NCBI GenBank assembly: GCA_963989385.1
Contig: OZ022506.1
Coordinates: 67,467,434 to 67,531,433 of the forward strand
Reading direction: 5' to 3'
DNA: 64,000 bases
Source of the DNA: Ctena decussata
Taxonomy: Eukaryota; Mollusca; Bivalvia; Lucinida; Lucinidae
Shown here: one piece after another, positions 1 through 11,439 of the stretch
Layout: each line of letters opens with the position of its first letter
Position numbering within the stretch: position 1 is the stretch's first letter
Translations under genes and position numbers: made by a program
The notes under the pieces: model-generated
What the model saw: the letters and a program-made list of their open reading frames with translations, nothing else
The model's database searches: none
Told to the model about the DNA's origin: nothing

Positions 1-17
1 AGCTGACCTGTATTTTT

Positions 18-2956
18 AGCTCACCTGAGCACGAAGTGCTCAGGGTGAGCTTTTGGGATACCGTGATGTCCGTCGTCCGTCGTACGTGTGTCCGGACGTC
101 CGTCCGTCCGTCCGTCCGTCCGTCCGTCAACTTTTGCTTGTGTACACTCTAGCGGGCACAGTTTCGATCCAATCTTTATGAAACTTTGTCAGAATGTTAG
201 TCTTTATAAAATCTAGGCCAAGTTCGAAACTGGGTCATGTCGGGTCAAAAACTAGGTCACTAGGTCAAATCTTAGAAAAACCTTGTGTACGCTCTAGAGG
301 GCACAGTTTTCATCCAAAGTTCATGAAACTTTGTCAGAATGTTTATCCTCATAGTATCTAGGATAAGTTCGAAACTGGGTCATGTCGGAACGAAAACTAG
401 GTCACTAGGTCAAATCATAGAAAAACCTTGTGTACGCTCTAGAGGACACAGTTTTGATCCAATCTTTATGAAACTTTGTCAGAATGTTTATCTCCATAAA
501 ATCTAGGCCAAGTTCGAAACTGGGTCATGTCGGGTCAAAAACTAGGTCACTAGGTCAAATCTTAGAAAAACCTTGTGTACGCTCTAGAGGGCACAGTTTT
601 CATCCAAAGTTCATGAAACTTTGTCAGAATGTTTATCCTCATAGTATCTAGGATAAGTTCAAAACTGGGTCACGTCGGGTCAAAAACTAGGTCACTAGGT
701 CAAATCATAGAAAATCCTTGTGTATGCTCTAGAGGACACAGTTTTGATCCAATCTTTATGAAACTGGGTCAGAATGTTTATCTCCATAAAATCTAGGTTA
801 AGTTCGAAACTGGATCATGTCGGGTCAAAAACTAGGTCACTAGGTCAAATCTTAGAAAAAACCTTGTGTACGTTATAGAGGGCACAGTTTTCATCCAAAA
901 TTCATGAAACTTTGTCAGAATGTTTATCCTGATAGTATCTAGGACGAGTTCGAAACTGGGTCACGTCGGGTCTAAAACTAGGTCACTAAGTCAAATCAAA
1001 GAAAAACCTTGTGTACGCTCTAGAGGACATAGTTTTGATCCAATCTTTATGAAACTTTGTCAGAATGTTTATCACCATAAACTCGAGGCCAAGTTCCAAA
1101 CTGGGTCATGTCGGGTCAAAAACTAGGTCACTAGATCAAATCTTAGAAAAACCTTGTGTACGCTCTAGAAGGCACAGTTTTGATCCAAAGTTCATGAAAC
1201 TTAATCAGAAAGTTTATCCTTATAAAATCTAGGATACATTTGAAACTGGGTCACGTCGAGTCAAAAACTAGGTCACTAGGTCAAATCATAGATAAAACCT
1301 TGTGTATGCTCTAGAGGACACAGTTTTGGTCCAATCTTTATGAAACATTGTCAGAATGTTAATCTCTATAAACTCTAGGCCAAGTTCGAAACTGGGACTT
1401 GTTGGTTTTAAAAACTAGGTCACTAGGTCAAATCTTAGAAAAACCTTGTGTACGCTCTAGAGGGCACAGTTTTCATCCAAAGTTCATGAAACTTTGTCAG
1501 AATGTTTATCCTTATAATATGTAGGAGAAGTTTGAAACTGGGTCATGTCGTGTCAAAAACTAGGTCACTAGGTCAAATCATAGAAAAACCTTGTGTACGC
1601 TCTAGAGGACACAGTTTTGATCTAATCTTTATGAAACTTTGTCAGAATTTTTACTTCCATAAACTCTCGGCCAAGTTTGAAAGTAGGTCATGTCGGGTCA
1701 AAAACAATGTCACTAGGTCAAATCATAGAAAAACCTTGTGTACGCTCTAGAGGACACAGTTTTGATCCAAAGTTCATGAAACTTTGTCAGAATGTTTATC
1801 CTCATAATATGTAGGATAAGTTTGAAACTGGGTCATGTCGGGTCAAAAACTTGGTCACTAAGTCAAATCTTAGAAAAACCTTGTGTACGCTCTAGAAGGC
1901 ACAGTTTTGATTCAAAGTTCCTGAAACTTTGTCAGAATGTTTATCCTTATAATATGTAGGACAAGTTTGAAACTGGGTCACGTCGGATAAAAAACTAGGT
2001 CACTAGGTCAAATCATAGAAAAACCTTGTGTACGCTCTAGAGGACACAGTTTTGATCCAATCTTTAAGAAACATTGTCAGAATGTTTATCTCCATAAAAT
2101 CTAGGCCAAGTTTGAAACTGGGTCATGTCGAGTCATAAACTAGGTCACTAGGTCAAATCTTAGAAAAACCTTGTGTGCGCTCTAGAAGGCACAGTTTTGA
2201 TTCAAAGTTCCTGAAACTTTGTCAGAATGTTTATCCTTATAATATGTAGGACAAGTTTGAAACTGGGTCATGTCGGGTCGAAAACTAGGTCACTCGGTCA
2301 AATCTTAGAAAAACCTTGTGTACGCTCTAGAGGACACAGTTTTGATCTAATCTTTATGAAACTTTGTCAGAATGTTTATCTTCATAAACTCTCAGCCAAG
2401 TTTGAAAGTAGGTTATGTCGGCTAAAAAACTAGGTCACTAGGTCAAATCATAGAAAAACGTTGTGTAAGCACTAGAAGGCATAGGTTTGATCCAATCTTC
2501 ATGAAACTATGTCAAAATGTTTATTGTCCATATATCTAAGCCCCCTATGAAACTGAGTCACGTCGGCTCAAGGTCAAATCTTAGAAAAACTTTGTGTACA
2601 CCCTAGAGGGCACAATTTTGATCCAATCTTCATGAAACTCTGTCAAAATGTTTATCTTAATGAAATCTAGGTAAAGTTTGAAACTGGGTCATGTCGGGTC
2701 AAAAACTTGGTCACTAGGTCAAATATAAGAACGACCTTGTATACGCTCCAGAGGGCACAGTTTTGATCCAATCTCAATGAAACTGTGTCAGAATGTTTAT
2801 TCTTACAATATCCAGGCCAAGTTTGAAACTGGGTCATGTCGGGTCAAAAACTAGGTCAAATGTTAGTATGGTAAAAACTCTTATAAATCTTCACCAGAGC
2901 CAGTGAACTGATTAATGCTCAGGTGAGCGATTCAGGGCCACCATGGCCCTCTTGTT
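18..2956 (+). mobile_element. Helentron-like non-autonomous element, copy 1 (satellite-filled)
   Basis: The left end is AGCTCACCTGAGC followed by its near-complement (a hairpin with an AC GAA GT loop), then a CCGTC-rich stretch. The right end is GCTCAGGTGAGCGATTCAGG, then a GGGCCA/TGGCCC hairpin and CTCTTGTT. The left and right motifs are subterminal inverted repeats. The interior is about 19-20 tandem monomers of about 145 bp. Insertion after a T run, subterminal inverted repeats and a hairpin close to the 3' end are features described for Helentron-associated elements (HINEs); the class is inferred. Short ORFs inside are repeats and not genes. Confidence 0.7.
160..2870 (+). repeat. Tandem array of ~145-bp monomers, alternating A/B types
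   Basis: Each monomer carries GAAACTTTGTCAGAATG, a GAAACTGGGTCATGTCGGG segment, CTAGGTCACTAGGTCAAATC and ACCTTGTGTACGCTCTAGAG. Two versions tend to alternate. One has AATCTTTATGAAAC and CTCCATAAA; the other has AAAGTTCATGAAAC and CCTCATAGTATC. This points to a dimeric, about 290-bp, higher-order unit. Confidence 0.85.
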
Positions 2957-5296
2957 AGCTCGCCTAAGCACGAAGTGCTCAGGGTGAGCTTTTAGGATAC
3001 CGTGATGTCTGTCGTACGTCCGTCCGTCCGGACTTCCGGACGTCCGTCAACTTTTGCTTGTGTACACTCTAGAGGGCACAGTTTCTATCCAATCTTCATG
3101 AAACTTTGTCAGAATGTTAGTCTTTATAAAATCTACGACAAGTTCGAAACTGGGTCATGTCGGGTCAAAAACTAGGTCACTAGGTCAAATCTTAGAAAAA
3201 CCTTGTGTATGCTCTAGAGGGCACAGTTCTCATCCATAGTTCATGAAGTTTTGTCAGAATGTTTATCCTCATAGTATCTAGGACAAGTTCGAAACTGGGT
3301 CAGGTCGGGTCTAAAACTAGGTCACTAGGTCAAATCATAGAAAAACCTTGTGTACGCTCTAGAGGACACAGTTTTGATCCAATCTTTATGAAACTTTGTC
3401 AGAATGTTTATCTCCATAAACTCTAGGCCAAGTTTGAAACTGGGTCATGTCGGGTCAAAAACTAGGTCACTAGGTCAAATCTTAGAATAACCTTGTGTAC
3501 GCTCTAGAAGGCACAGTTTTGATCCAAAGTTCATGAAACATAATCAGAAAGTTTATCCTTATAATATCTAGGATAAGTTTGAAACTGGGTCATGTCGGGT
3601 CAAAAACTAGGTCACTAGGTCAAATCATAGAAAAAACCTTGTGTATGCTCTAGAGGACATAGTTTTGATCCAATCTTTATGAAACATTGTCAGAATGTTT
3701 ATCTCTATAAACTCTAGGCCAAGTTCGAAACTGGGTCTTGTTGGGTCAAAAACTAGGTCACTAGGTCAAATCATAGAAAAAACTTGTGTTAGCTCTAGAA
3801 GGCACAGTTTTGATCCAAAGTTCATGAAACTTTGTAAGAATGTTTATCCTTATAATATGTAGGACAAGTTTGAAACTGGGTCATGTCGGGTCGAAAACTA
3901 GGTCACTAGGTCAAATCATAGAAAAAACCTTGTGTATGCTCTAGAGGACACAGTTTTGATCTCATCTTTATGAAACTTTGTCAGAACGTTTACTTCCATA
4001 AACTCTCTGCCAATTTTGAAAGTAGGTCCTGTCCGGTCAAAAACTAGGTCAGTAGGTCAAATCATAGAAAAACCTTGTGTTAGCTCTAGAAGGCACAGTT
4101 GTGATCCAAAGTTCATGAAACCTTGTCAGAATGATTATCCTCATAATATGTAGGATAAGTTTGAAACTTGGTCATGTCGGGTCAATAACTTGGTCACTAG
4201 GTCAAGTCTTAGAAAAACCTTGTGTACGCTCCAGAAGGCACAGATTTCATCCAAAGTTCATGAAACTTTGTCAGAATGTTTATCCATATAATATCTAGGA
4301 CAAGTTCGAAACTGGGTCACGTCGGGTCCAAAAACTAGGTCACTAGGTCAAATCATAGAAAAACCTTGTGTACGCTCTAGAGGACATAGTTTTGATCCAA
4401 TCTTTATGAAACATTGTCAGAATGTTTATTTCCATAAACTCTAGGCCAAGTTCGAAACTGGGTCATGTCGAATCAAAAACTAGGTCACTAGGTCAAATCT
4501 TAGAAAAACCTTGTGTGCGCTCTAGAAGGCACAGTTTTGATTCAAAGTTCATGAAACTTTGTCAGAACGTTTATCCTCATAATATGTAGGACAAGTTTGA
4601 AACTGGGTCATGTCGGGTTGAAAACTAGGTCACTAGGTCAAATCATAGAAAGCCTTGTGTACGCTCTAGAGGACACAGTTTTGATCTAATCTTTATGAAA
4701 CTTTGTCAGAATGTTTATCTTCATAAACTCTCGGCCAAGTTTGAAAGTAGGTCATGTCTGGTAAAAAACTAGGTCACTGGGTTAAATCTTAGAAAAACGT
4801 TGTGTAAGCACTAGAAGGCATAGTTTTGATCCAATCTTCATGAAACTATGTCAAAATGTTTATTGTCCATATATCTAAGACCACTATGAAACTGAGTCAT
4901 GTCGGCTCAAGGTCAAATCTTTGAAAAACTTTGTGTACACCCTAGAGGGCACAGTTTTGATCCAATCTTCATGAAACTCAGTCAGAATGTTTATCTTAAT
5001 GAAATCTTGGTAAAGTTTGAAACTGGGTTGTGTCGGGTCAAAAACTTGGTCACTAGGTCAACTATAAGAACGACCTTGTATACGCTCCAGAGGGCACAGT
5101 TTTGATCCAATCTCAATGAAACTGTGTCAGAATGTTTATTCTTACAATATCCAGGCTAAGTTTGAAACTGGGTCATGTCGGGTCAAAAACTAGGTCAAAT
5201 ATTAGTATGGTAAAAACTCTTATAAATCTTCACCAGAGCCAGTGAACTGATTAATGCTCAGGTGAGCGATTCAGGGCCACCATGGCCCTCTTGTTT
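2957..5296 (+). mobile_element. Helentron-like non-autonomous element, copy 2, head-to-tail with copy 1
   Basis: It begins AGCTCGCCTAAGC directly after the CTCTTGTT end of copy 1, with no spacer. It has the same head hairpin, the same CCGTC stretch, about 15-16 of the ~145-bp monomers, and the same tail ending GGCCCTCTTGTTT. It is about 600 bp shorter than copy 1, roughly four monomers. Confidence 0.7.
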
Positions 5297-5363
5297 TTCT
5301 TGTCTGAGTTGTCTCCTTTATTGAAACATAATATTCTACAGAGGAATTAAACTGTTTTGTCTC

Positions 5364-5520
5364 GGAGTGGTGGTAGTGTAGTGGATAAAATGCTGGACCA
5401 CCAATCCAGGGGCCACAAAATGGATCCCCCACTTCTCGGGTCTTTTGGATGAGACTCTAAACCAAGGTCCCGTCTCCGTATGACCAAGTTGTTGGTGGGA
5501 CATTAAACCTGAGTTCACTT
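5364..5520 (+). mobile_element. tRNA-derived SINE (family A)
   Basis: The head has A-box-like TAGTGTAGTGGATAA and a degenerate B box (AAATGGATCCCC), followed by a body with GGATGAGACTCTAAACC and AAGGTCCCGT. A sequence of this kind recurs in the SINE bodies of many marine invertebrates (from memory). No intact tRNA cloverleaf is present. Confidence 0.6.
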
Positions 5521-6454
5521 ACTCACTCAAGCGGCTGTCCAACTACCATATTTATTGGTTATAAGACGGTGGTTACCCCTTCCGAAATGGCCTTGAATTT
5601 GTCTAAATGTAATTCAGCTATAAGGTGGGTTTTTCTCTTCCAAAACAATCCCAAAAATCTAGATCCACTTTGCAAGATAGATCTAGAAATTTGGGATTGC
5701 TTTGGAATGGAAAAACCTTGTCACAAAACCAAAGAAATATGGTGGATAGGATTTAATCAGTTCGGAAACATTTGCTTTTTCGATAGCGTTTATTACTTGA
5801 CTTAAAATGCTTTGTATGGTACTTCAGTTGAATCAGAGGCAACTGACCGATCAGTCAGCCTGTGTAGCAATTACCATTTTATAGGTTATCGTACCATTAT
5901 CTAAATTTTTTGGCACCCTCACACCCTGTCAGACCATCTATAATTAAAAATTTGGAAGAAGTCCCTTTAGTGTGTTTTTATAATCAGGCCAGTAGGTTTT
6001 ACAGAAATGGGGAATGAACTGCTCTATCTTGAGACTTCTGTTTAGATTTTTTGATAGAATCAGTACCTTAGATAAGCTGCGTATCTGCGTAATTACGCAA
6101 TTTGAATGTTTGAAAACGCAATTAAAATCATTTTTTAGCGTAAAGAAACGCAATTGAAATCTCCTTTACGCAATTCGGTGATTCTCCGGAGCGTAACGGT
6201 GTATCTCCAGCGGGATGAGAACTGATTATACAACGTGAAATTCTACGACTTTGCGCTGGTTCTCCGCGTCATGTGTAATGAATGTAATCCAAGTGATGTA
6301 TACGGGAAACCAGTTGTGTGTAAAGGCAAGACACAATACACAGTCTCAACACAGAGAAAAAGCGAAGTGCCACGCACAGAATAACAAATAATTGGATATC
6401 AGAGCCTGTCTAAGTTTTATCCAACATCCATAGTGAATGATATCATTCTTGACC
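5521..6454. other. Intergenic or intronic sequence without a recognised gene
   Basis: Only an imperfect hairpin at about 5640-5715 (AATCTAGATC / GATCTAGAAATT arms) stands out. Related hairpins occur at about 17146-17215, 25869-25965 and 59876-59960, so it is a degraded foldback family. Short ORFs here show no domain. Confidence 0.5.
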
Positions 6455-6576
6455 CTATAAATACATGCGATGATGCATTCTCAGTGGCACTCCAATCGTC
6501 AAGCAGCTCGTCGGCAAAATTGAAAGTGAAAGTAGTGTGCATTCGGTAATCCTCTCTTCTGTTTTCATTTGCACAT
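6455..6576 (+). promoter_or_regulatory. Possible TATA/initiator promoter with 5' UTR exon
   Basis: CTATAAATA at 6455-6463 is followed, with 27 nt from the TATA T to the initiator A, by TCAGT at 6481-6485, a good initiator match. A consensus donor (att|gtaagt) lies at about 6577, with no ATG between the initiator and the donor. It could be a promoter and non-coding first exon for the PDE2A gene, 4.8 kb upstream of the first exon seen. It could equally be a relic of an LTR or other transposon promoter. There is no coding evidence. Confidence 0.25.
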
Positions 6577-7470
6577 TGTAAGTTGTTTGAAATCAAATGC
6601 TGGGTGATAAAATTCCGGATAAATCCGGATTTAGGATCCTCCAGAACACATCCTGAGATTGATACAAATCCGTGGAGTTCACCGGGAGGAGGGGGGGGGG
6701 GGGTTGTCTGACGGAGGAAATTGACAGGACATTTAGGTATGTATTTGTTTTGTTAACTGTCTAAGGTAACATAGGGGAGAATGCAGTGCATTTGGACATG
6801 GACACTTAGTCATTATGAGCCAAATTGTACTCCACCCACCTTTTCCTCTTTCTTCTGATTCTTGCCCAAACTTTATATTTGTCTATGGTAGTGGGTGGGG
6901 GATGAATAAAAATGTACAAAATACAGGGGAACCTATGCCCATTATTTTTTCAGGGTTGGACTTAGTTTTTTTGAGCCCGTTTTTTTAACCCATTTCTTCA
7001 GAGCACCCTTTTTCACCTGACCCTGCTTTGCAATTAAACATTATAGAGAAACCCTGTGAAGCTGTGATTTTAGACTGGATTTTAGGGGTATGAAATAACC
7101 TAAAACCATTTTAGATATCAGCATTACTTGGAATGCCAATATGATGAAATACTGTTAAAAAGACAATATCTCATCCAAAAATACCCAATCTGAAATGTGT
7201 GGATACCCAATTCACTAGCCCTTCAAAATTTCAAATACCCAATTCAAAACTGAAATACCCAATTGGATGAAAAGTGAGTGGGTAAATACCCAATTGGATG
7301 AAAAGTGAGTGGGTAAATACCCAATTGGGTCAAAAGCTTATCTAAGGTACTGTAGAATTTTTGGCAACTTTAAGATCAAATGAGGTCATACTTTGATGAA
7401 TCAGACTCAGAAAGATGACCTATATTGGTCAATTATTTCACAATACTTTTTGTGTGCAGGTTGATACAGT
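6577..7470. other. Non-coding sequence with a short tandem duplication
   Basis: It contains a G run at about 6689-6702 and, at 7259-7335, slightly more than two copies of a 31-bp unit containing AATTGGATGAAAAGTGAGTG. No exon was recognised. Confidence 0.5.
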
Positions 7471-7472
7471 TT

Positions 7473-7744
7473 TTAACACTTAAAGCACCCAGACTGAAAA
7501 TAACTGAATTTGAAAACAGTATAGAGCCACCTTACTGAATTTACAATGTTTAATTGCCGAGCAATTAAACATTGTAAATCCAGTAAGGTGGATCTATGCT
7601 GTTTTCAAAGTCGGCTATTTTCTGTTTTGGTGCTGAGGTGGCGGGCTGCGCTTTTAGTCTTTGAATTCTCAATATGATATAACTTGGACAAATTTTTAAA
7701 ATTGTAAAATTTGTTGTCTGCCTTTTTGCTTGAAGGATTAAAAA
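7473..7744. mobile_element. Foldback MITE, AGCACC/GGTGCT family, with a long internal palindrome
   Basis: It starts TTAACACTTAAAGCACCC, and its centre is an almost perfect hairpin at 7504-7609 around TTAATTGC/GCAATTAA. It ends with the TTGTTGTCTGCCTTTTTG block seen in the family copies at 16767 and 19830. The second half carries CTTTGAATTCTCAATATGA as in those copies. Confidence 0.6.
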
Positions 7745-7826
7745 GATGAGCCACCTTGAAGATTACTGTTTTGAACTGTGGAAGCTCAGATCATCTTGTG
7801 CCTCTGCATAGTCTGTTCAGCCATCT

Positions 7827-9000
7827 ACCGTATTTGTTTGTGGATAACGCGCTAGCATGTACAACGCGCACCCCTTTTTCGGCCGTTCTGGGGCTGGAAA
7901 AAAGCTAGTTCTGCTGTAAAACGCGCATACAGCCTTCTGAATTACAGACTGACATTTCTAAAACTCGTCCGACGCCATGTTGTCAACATGTGACAGTACC
8001 GATTCGCTGATTGGTCCGCATCTTTAGACCGGTTTTATATTTTTTTTTACTCGGGCGAATTCGGCTGGACCCCTATTAGTAACAACGGTCAAGGTTGAAT
8101 TCGGCTGGTCCTCTATTAGTAACAATGGTCAAGGTTAATGTAAGCAACAAATAAACACTCGTTGAGAACTATGACACTTCTCAATTTAATAGCTTGAGTC
8201 TTCTCACTTTCACTTAAGTTAATTGGATCCTTTTGTGTTGCTATCACCTAGATAACTGACGCTAATTGACATCTTTATTTCCAATGACTGGTTCATTTTG
8301 GTCGGTACTAACATCAAAGTTTTCACACCAATTATCGATACTTAATGTAATAATTACATCTTTGTCGCAAACAAACTTAGATTGAAAAGAAAAAAACAAA
8401 CACATCAAAGCGAAAATCATACATAATTTTACATTTTGTTATCTTTGTTATTATTTTATTTCTGTTTATGGTATATTTTTTATATGTTATTTTAATTAAT
8501 ACTTGCAAAGCTAGATACAGTCATTATCATTTACAGATTTATTTCATCGTAGTTTTAATTCAGATATCTTATTCCGTTAGTATATTTCTTTTCATTGCAG
8601 TATTTAGTTTAAACACACTGTGAGTCCGATATTTGTAGGTATTTGTTCTATTCTGTTCTATGTCGGGGAAAAACACCGCATGCCAGTCTACCTATTTTTA
8701 CTTCGATCAGTTTCCGGCTAAAAAAATGTCAACAAATGCATGTTTCGCGTGTTTTGGGGCATATTTTAATCTAGTTGACGCATTTTGGAGATAGAATTGA
8801 ATAAATACGGTCAAGATCAAGTTGTTATCGATGTGTGAAAAGCATCGGCTTTGCCACGCATCGAAAATGGCCGTAAAAACGATGTTTGGCTTTGGGAAAA
8901 AAATCTAGGAAATTTTGTTCTCATGTACAACGCGCACCGGTATTTAGGATAAAGATTTTGATGGGAAAATGTGCGCGGTATCTATAGCAACTAACGGTAT
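7827..9000. mobile_element. Possible degraded DNA transposon
   Basis: ACCGTATTTGTTTGTGGATA at the left is answered by AATAAATACGGT near 8802-8814 and by a CGCGGTATC...ACGGTA end near 8978-9000. ATGTACAACGCGCAC occurs near both ends (7857 and 8922). The interior is AT-rich with no transposase ORF. The boundaries are uncertain. Confidence 0.35.
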
Positions 9001-9020
9001 GTTTTCTTCAACAACTGATG

Positions 9021-9396
9021 CTAATGCACTTACAAATATAACATGATATCTGATTGGATAACATGGGAAATTTCCAACAGTATGCATGTCCTGTGATATC
9101 CTGTCAGAAACCTGTCATCATTAGGAGTCTGGTTTTACACTGCTGAATGACTGCTTCTGTTGGGTGCAAATATAAGAACACTTTGAATGGAGTTTATTAG
9201 AATGGGGATAACTCAGTATTGAGATTTGTCATGTCATTTGTCCATTCTCTGGCAATGCTGAGGTTTAGCTGTAAAAATGAAATTTGGAACTATATAACCA
9301 AAAATGACGCATGGCTGATGGCTGTAAAATGGAATTTGCGATCATAAAACCGACATTTATCTCCCCAAATGACAATTTTGGATACAGTTATCCCCT
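9021..9396. mobile_element. MITE of the CAGTTATCCCC family, copy 1
   Basis: It shares with 11511-11928 a start CTAATGCACTTACA, a region TGATTGGATAACAT, and an end with CAAATGACAATTTT and ACAGTTATCCCCT. The inner inverted pair is GGGGATAAC...GTTATCCCC. Confidence 0.6.
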
Positions 9397-10301
9397 ATAT
9401 CTAAACAGCTTTTATTTCTTTTATACTGAAATATTTAAGGTATCAATGATGCTTATTTGAGTGGCAAAGGAGTTTCCAAACAAAAATGACACTTGTGGAA
9501 ATCGAAAGACAGAAAATTAAATTAAAACTGTTTTGTAACAGTGCAGTCGGTTGTCTTAAATTTCCCAACGGATTTTCAATACTTATCTTCAAGTCGCCTG
9601 CATTTGATAGTCAATTTCTGGTCTAAATTGGCGTGCTTTGGAAGAGCAGTATTCCATTAGATTTTGGCTGATGTGCAAATGTCTGTGTTTCTGGCCGAAA
9701 TTCAGAGCCGTATTACAAATAAATGTCTAATTCGCTGTCTACTAGAAGTAATAATATAATAAGGAGCAACTAGCCTTGCATGTTTTCATTTCTGATGCCA
9801 AAACAATCATAAAAAATTGAGACAGATGTGCCTGAGCAAAACAGTGTAGACCCTGATCAGACTGCTCTTATGAGCAGTCTGATCAGGTTCTAAACTGATT
9901 GCCATTTTGTCAGGAATATTTTGACACATCAAAGGATAGCAAAGTGAGCTTTAAAGTTTTGGGATTAGTACAGTAATTTGGTAAAAATGTGTTCCAATAC
10001 CGAGGAATGTATAAAACAGTAATTATAAACAAGGGAAAAATGTTGGTTAAATTAAGGAATATGTAAACTGGTGGCATTGTTCAGGAGGAAGTCAGAATCC
10101 CATTTCATGATCTCATTAATAGAAAAAAATACTGCTCAATGGATAGGCATGTTGCTTTGGGAAATGAAAAGTGGAAAAAAGAAATTTTGATATATGATGC
10201 TTCCAGAGTTGATTGATAGTTCAGAAGAGTTCTAGTGTTTTTATGTAGTGATAACAAGATGACGAATAAAGATATAGGAGCTGAGACACAAGAATACTAT
10301 G
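9397..10301. other. Intronic or intergenic DNA; one foldback hairpin
   Basis: It holds the foldback element listed at 9836-9900 and otherwise nothing recognisable. No exon was found in any frame. Confidence 0.5.
9836..9900. repeat. GATCAGACTGCTC foldback hairpin
   Basis: Arms AGTGTAGACCCTGATCAG / CTGATCAGGTTCTAAACT meet at GCTCTTATGAGC. It is one of at least eight copies of this palindrome in the window. Confidence 0.8.
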
Positions 10302-10538
10302 TGAGCCGCCACAAGTCAAAACCAACAAAGTGGCATGTGCAACCAGCAATACTCAGATCAGCCTGGGCATCCGCCCAGTCTGATCAGAGTCTTTCCTTTG
10401 CCCTTGAAGAGTAGCCAAAGGTCTAAGCAAGCTCCGTGCCGGCAGCAAAGACTCTGATCAGTCTGGGCAGATGCCAAGCTGATCTCAATCTTCGCTGAGT
10501 GCACACCCACTTTGTTGGTTTTGTGTTTTGCGGCTCAT
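10302..10538. mobile_element. AGCCGCGACAC MITE, copy 1
   Basis: Inverted ends TGAGCCGCCAC...GCGGCTCA enclose the ACCAACAAAGTGG / CCACTTTGTTGGT pair and the GATCAGCCTGGGC arms. It is about 237 bp. This is the most frequent MITE in the window (ten copies), with no coding capacity. Confidence 0.85.
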
Positions 10539-11340
10539 GTGTCATTAAGAAATGTATGAAAAGTGGAGTGCCCCATTAGTTGCCTGAGCAAAGCCTTCGT
10601 GGATCTTTTTAAGAGTTTCCTCAGAGAATATTCTTAGAGAAGTGAAGCATGGGCATAGTTTAAAACCTGGAATGGAATGAGCTGGAATAAGATGAGCTGG
10701 AATGGGATATGAAACTTAAAAGTCCATTGGCTGCTGTTCACTCAGAGAGCTTTGGATGGTACTCTTACAGGAAGGAAGTCTTACAGCAAATCCTTCCTCA
10801 GTGGGAGAAAGTTTTTTTTACATTGAAGACTGCCTTTCCAAATTAGTGGAATGAATCCCTGCCAGTCCATTTTATTCCATTCCGTGTTTTAAACTAGGCT
10901 TTTTGCACACATTATGTGACCCTTTTTCTCCAGTCATGGCGTATTTGAGCTTATTTCTTCCTGAAGTTTAAAAGACATGATGAAGGAATTTGATTCATAA
11001 CATGTGGAATGTGTCACTTGAATAGAGTTTGATTCAGTCACTAGTGATGGAAAACAAATGCCTAAAAATGGACATTGCATAGGCAGCGGTTCTGAAAATT
11101 CAGAATTTGAGTATCAATGGAATAACCTGACAACTTTGAGACTTTGGAGGAAATTTTTCAAGTTAGAAATTATATGTCCTTCATAAAAAGTTGTGACTCC
11201 TATGTCATTCGTAGAAAAAATGTGACAGGTGTGTGAATGATAAAAAATGTGACAATTTAATGATCTATAGAAGATGTGACAGTTTTGGATTTAATAACTG
11301 GTTGTTAACCATATGACCATTCTGACAATGCAATCCTTTC
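10539..11340. other. Non-coding DNA before the first PDE2A exon seen
   Basis: A TGGAATGGGATATGAAAC area and a foldback near 10760-10815 (GGAAGGA...TCCTTCC) are the only structures. No exon encoding the PDE2A N-terminus was recognised. Confidence 0.5.
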
Positions 11341-11348
11341 TATCTCAG

Positions 11349-11439
11349 ATTGCAGCATGCTACAGCCATATACAGCGGACCTTCTCATCAACGAGGGGAG
11401 AGGAAGAAAAGGCAAGCCAACAGCTGATTAGGCTTTGTG
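11349..11439 (+). CDS. PDE2A: PDE2A exon 1 in window: end of N-terminal region, before GAF-A
   Basis: The acceptor is tatctcag and the donor g|gtatgt. The 91 nt start in phase 0 and end one base into a codon. They encode 30 residues ending QQLIRLC, followed by a split Gly. The C-terminal LCG joined to the next exon gives LCGELYD, as in vertebrate PDE2A. The upstream part ([15 protein letters not shown]) fits the variable charged linker before GAF-A. Conservation is low outside the last residues, so the call rests on the splice sites, the phase and the join. Confidence 0.8.

Noticed and set aside
920..2433. Related short ORFs containing CVRSRGHSFD
   Set aside because: They recur every few hundred bases because the ~145-bp monomer recurs; no gene structure.
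9836..9900. Hairpins as transcription terminators or microRNA genes
   Set aside because: The same hairpin occurs many times with recurring flanks, so it is a mobile repeat; no evidence of a processed product from sequence alone.
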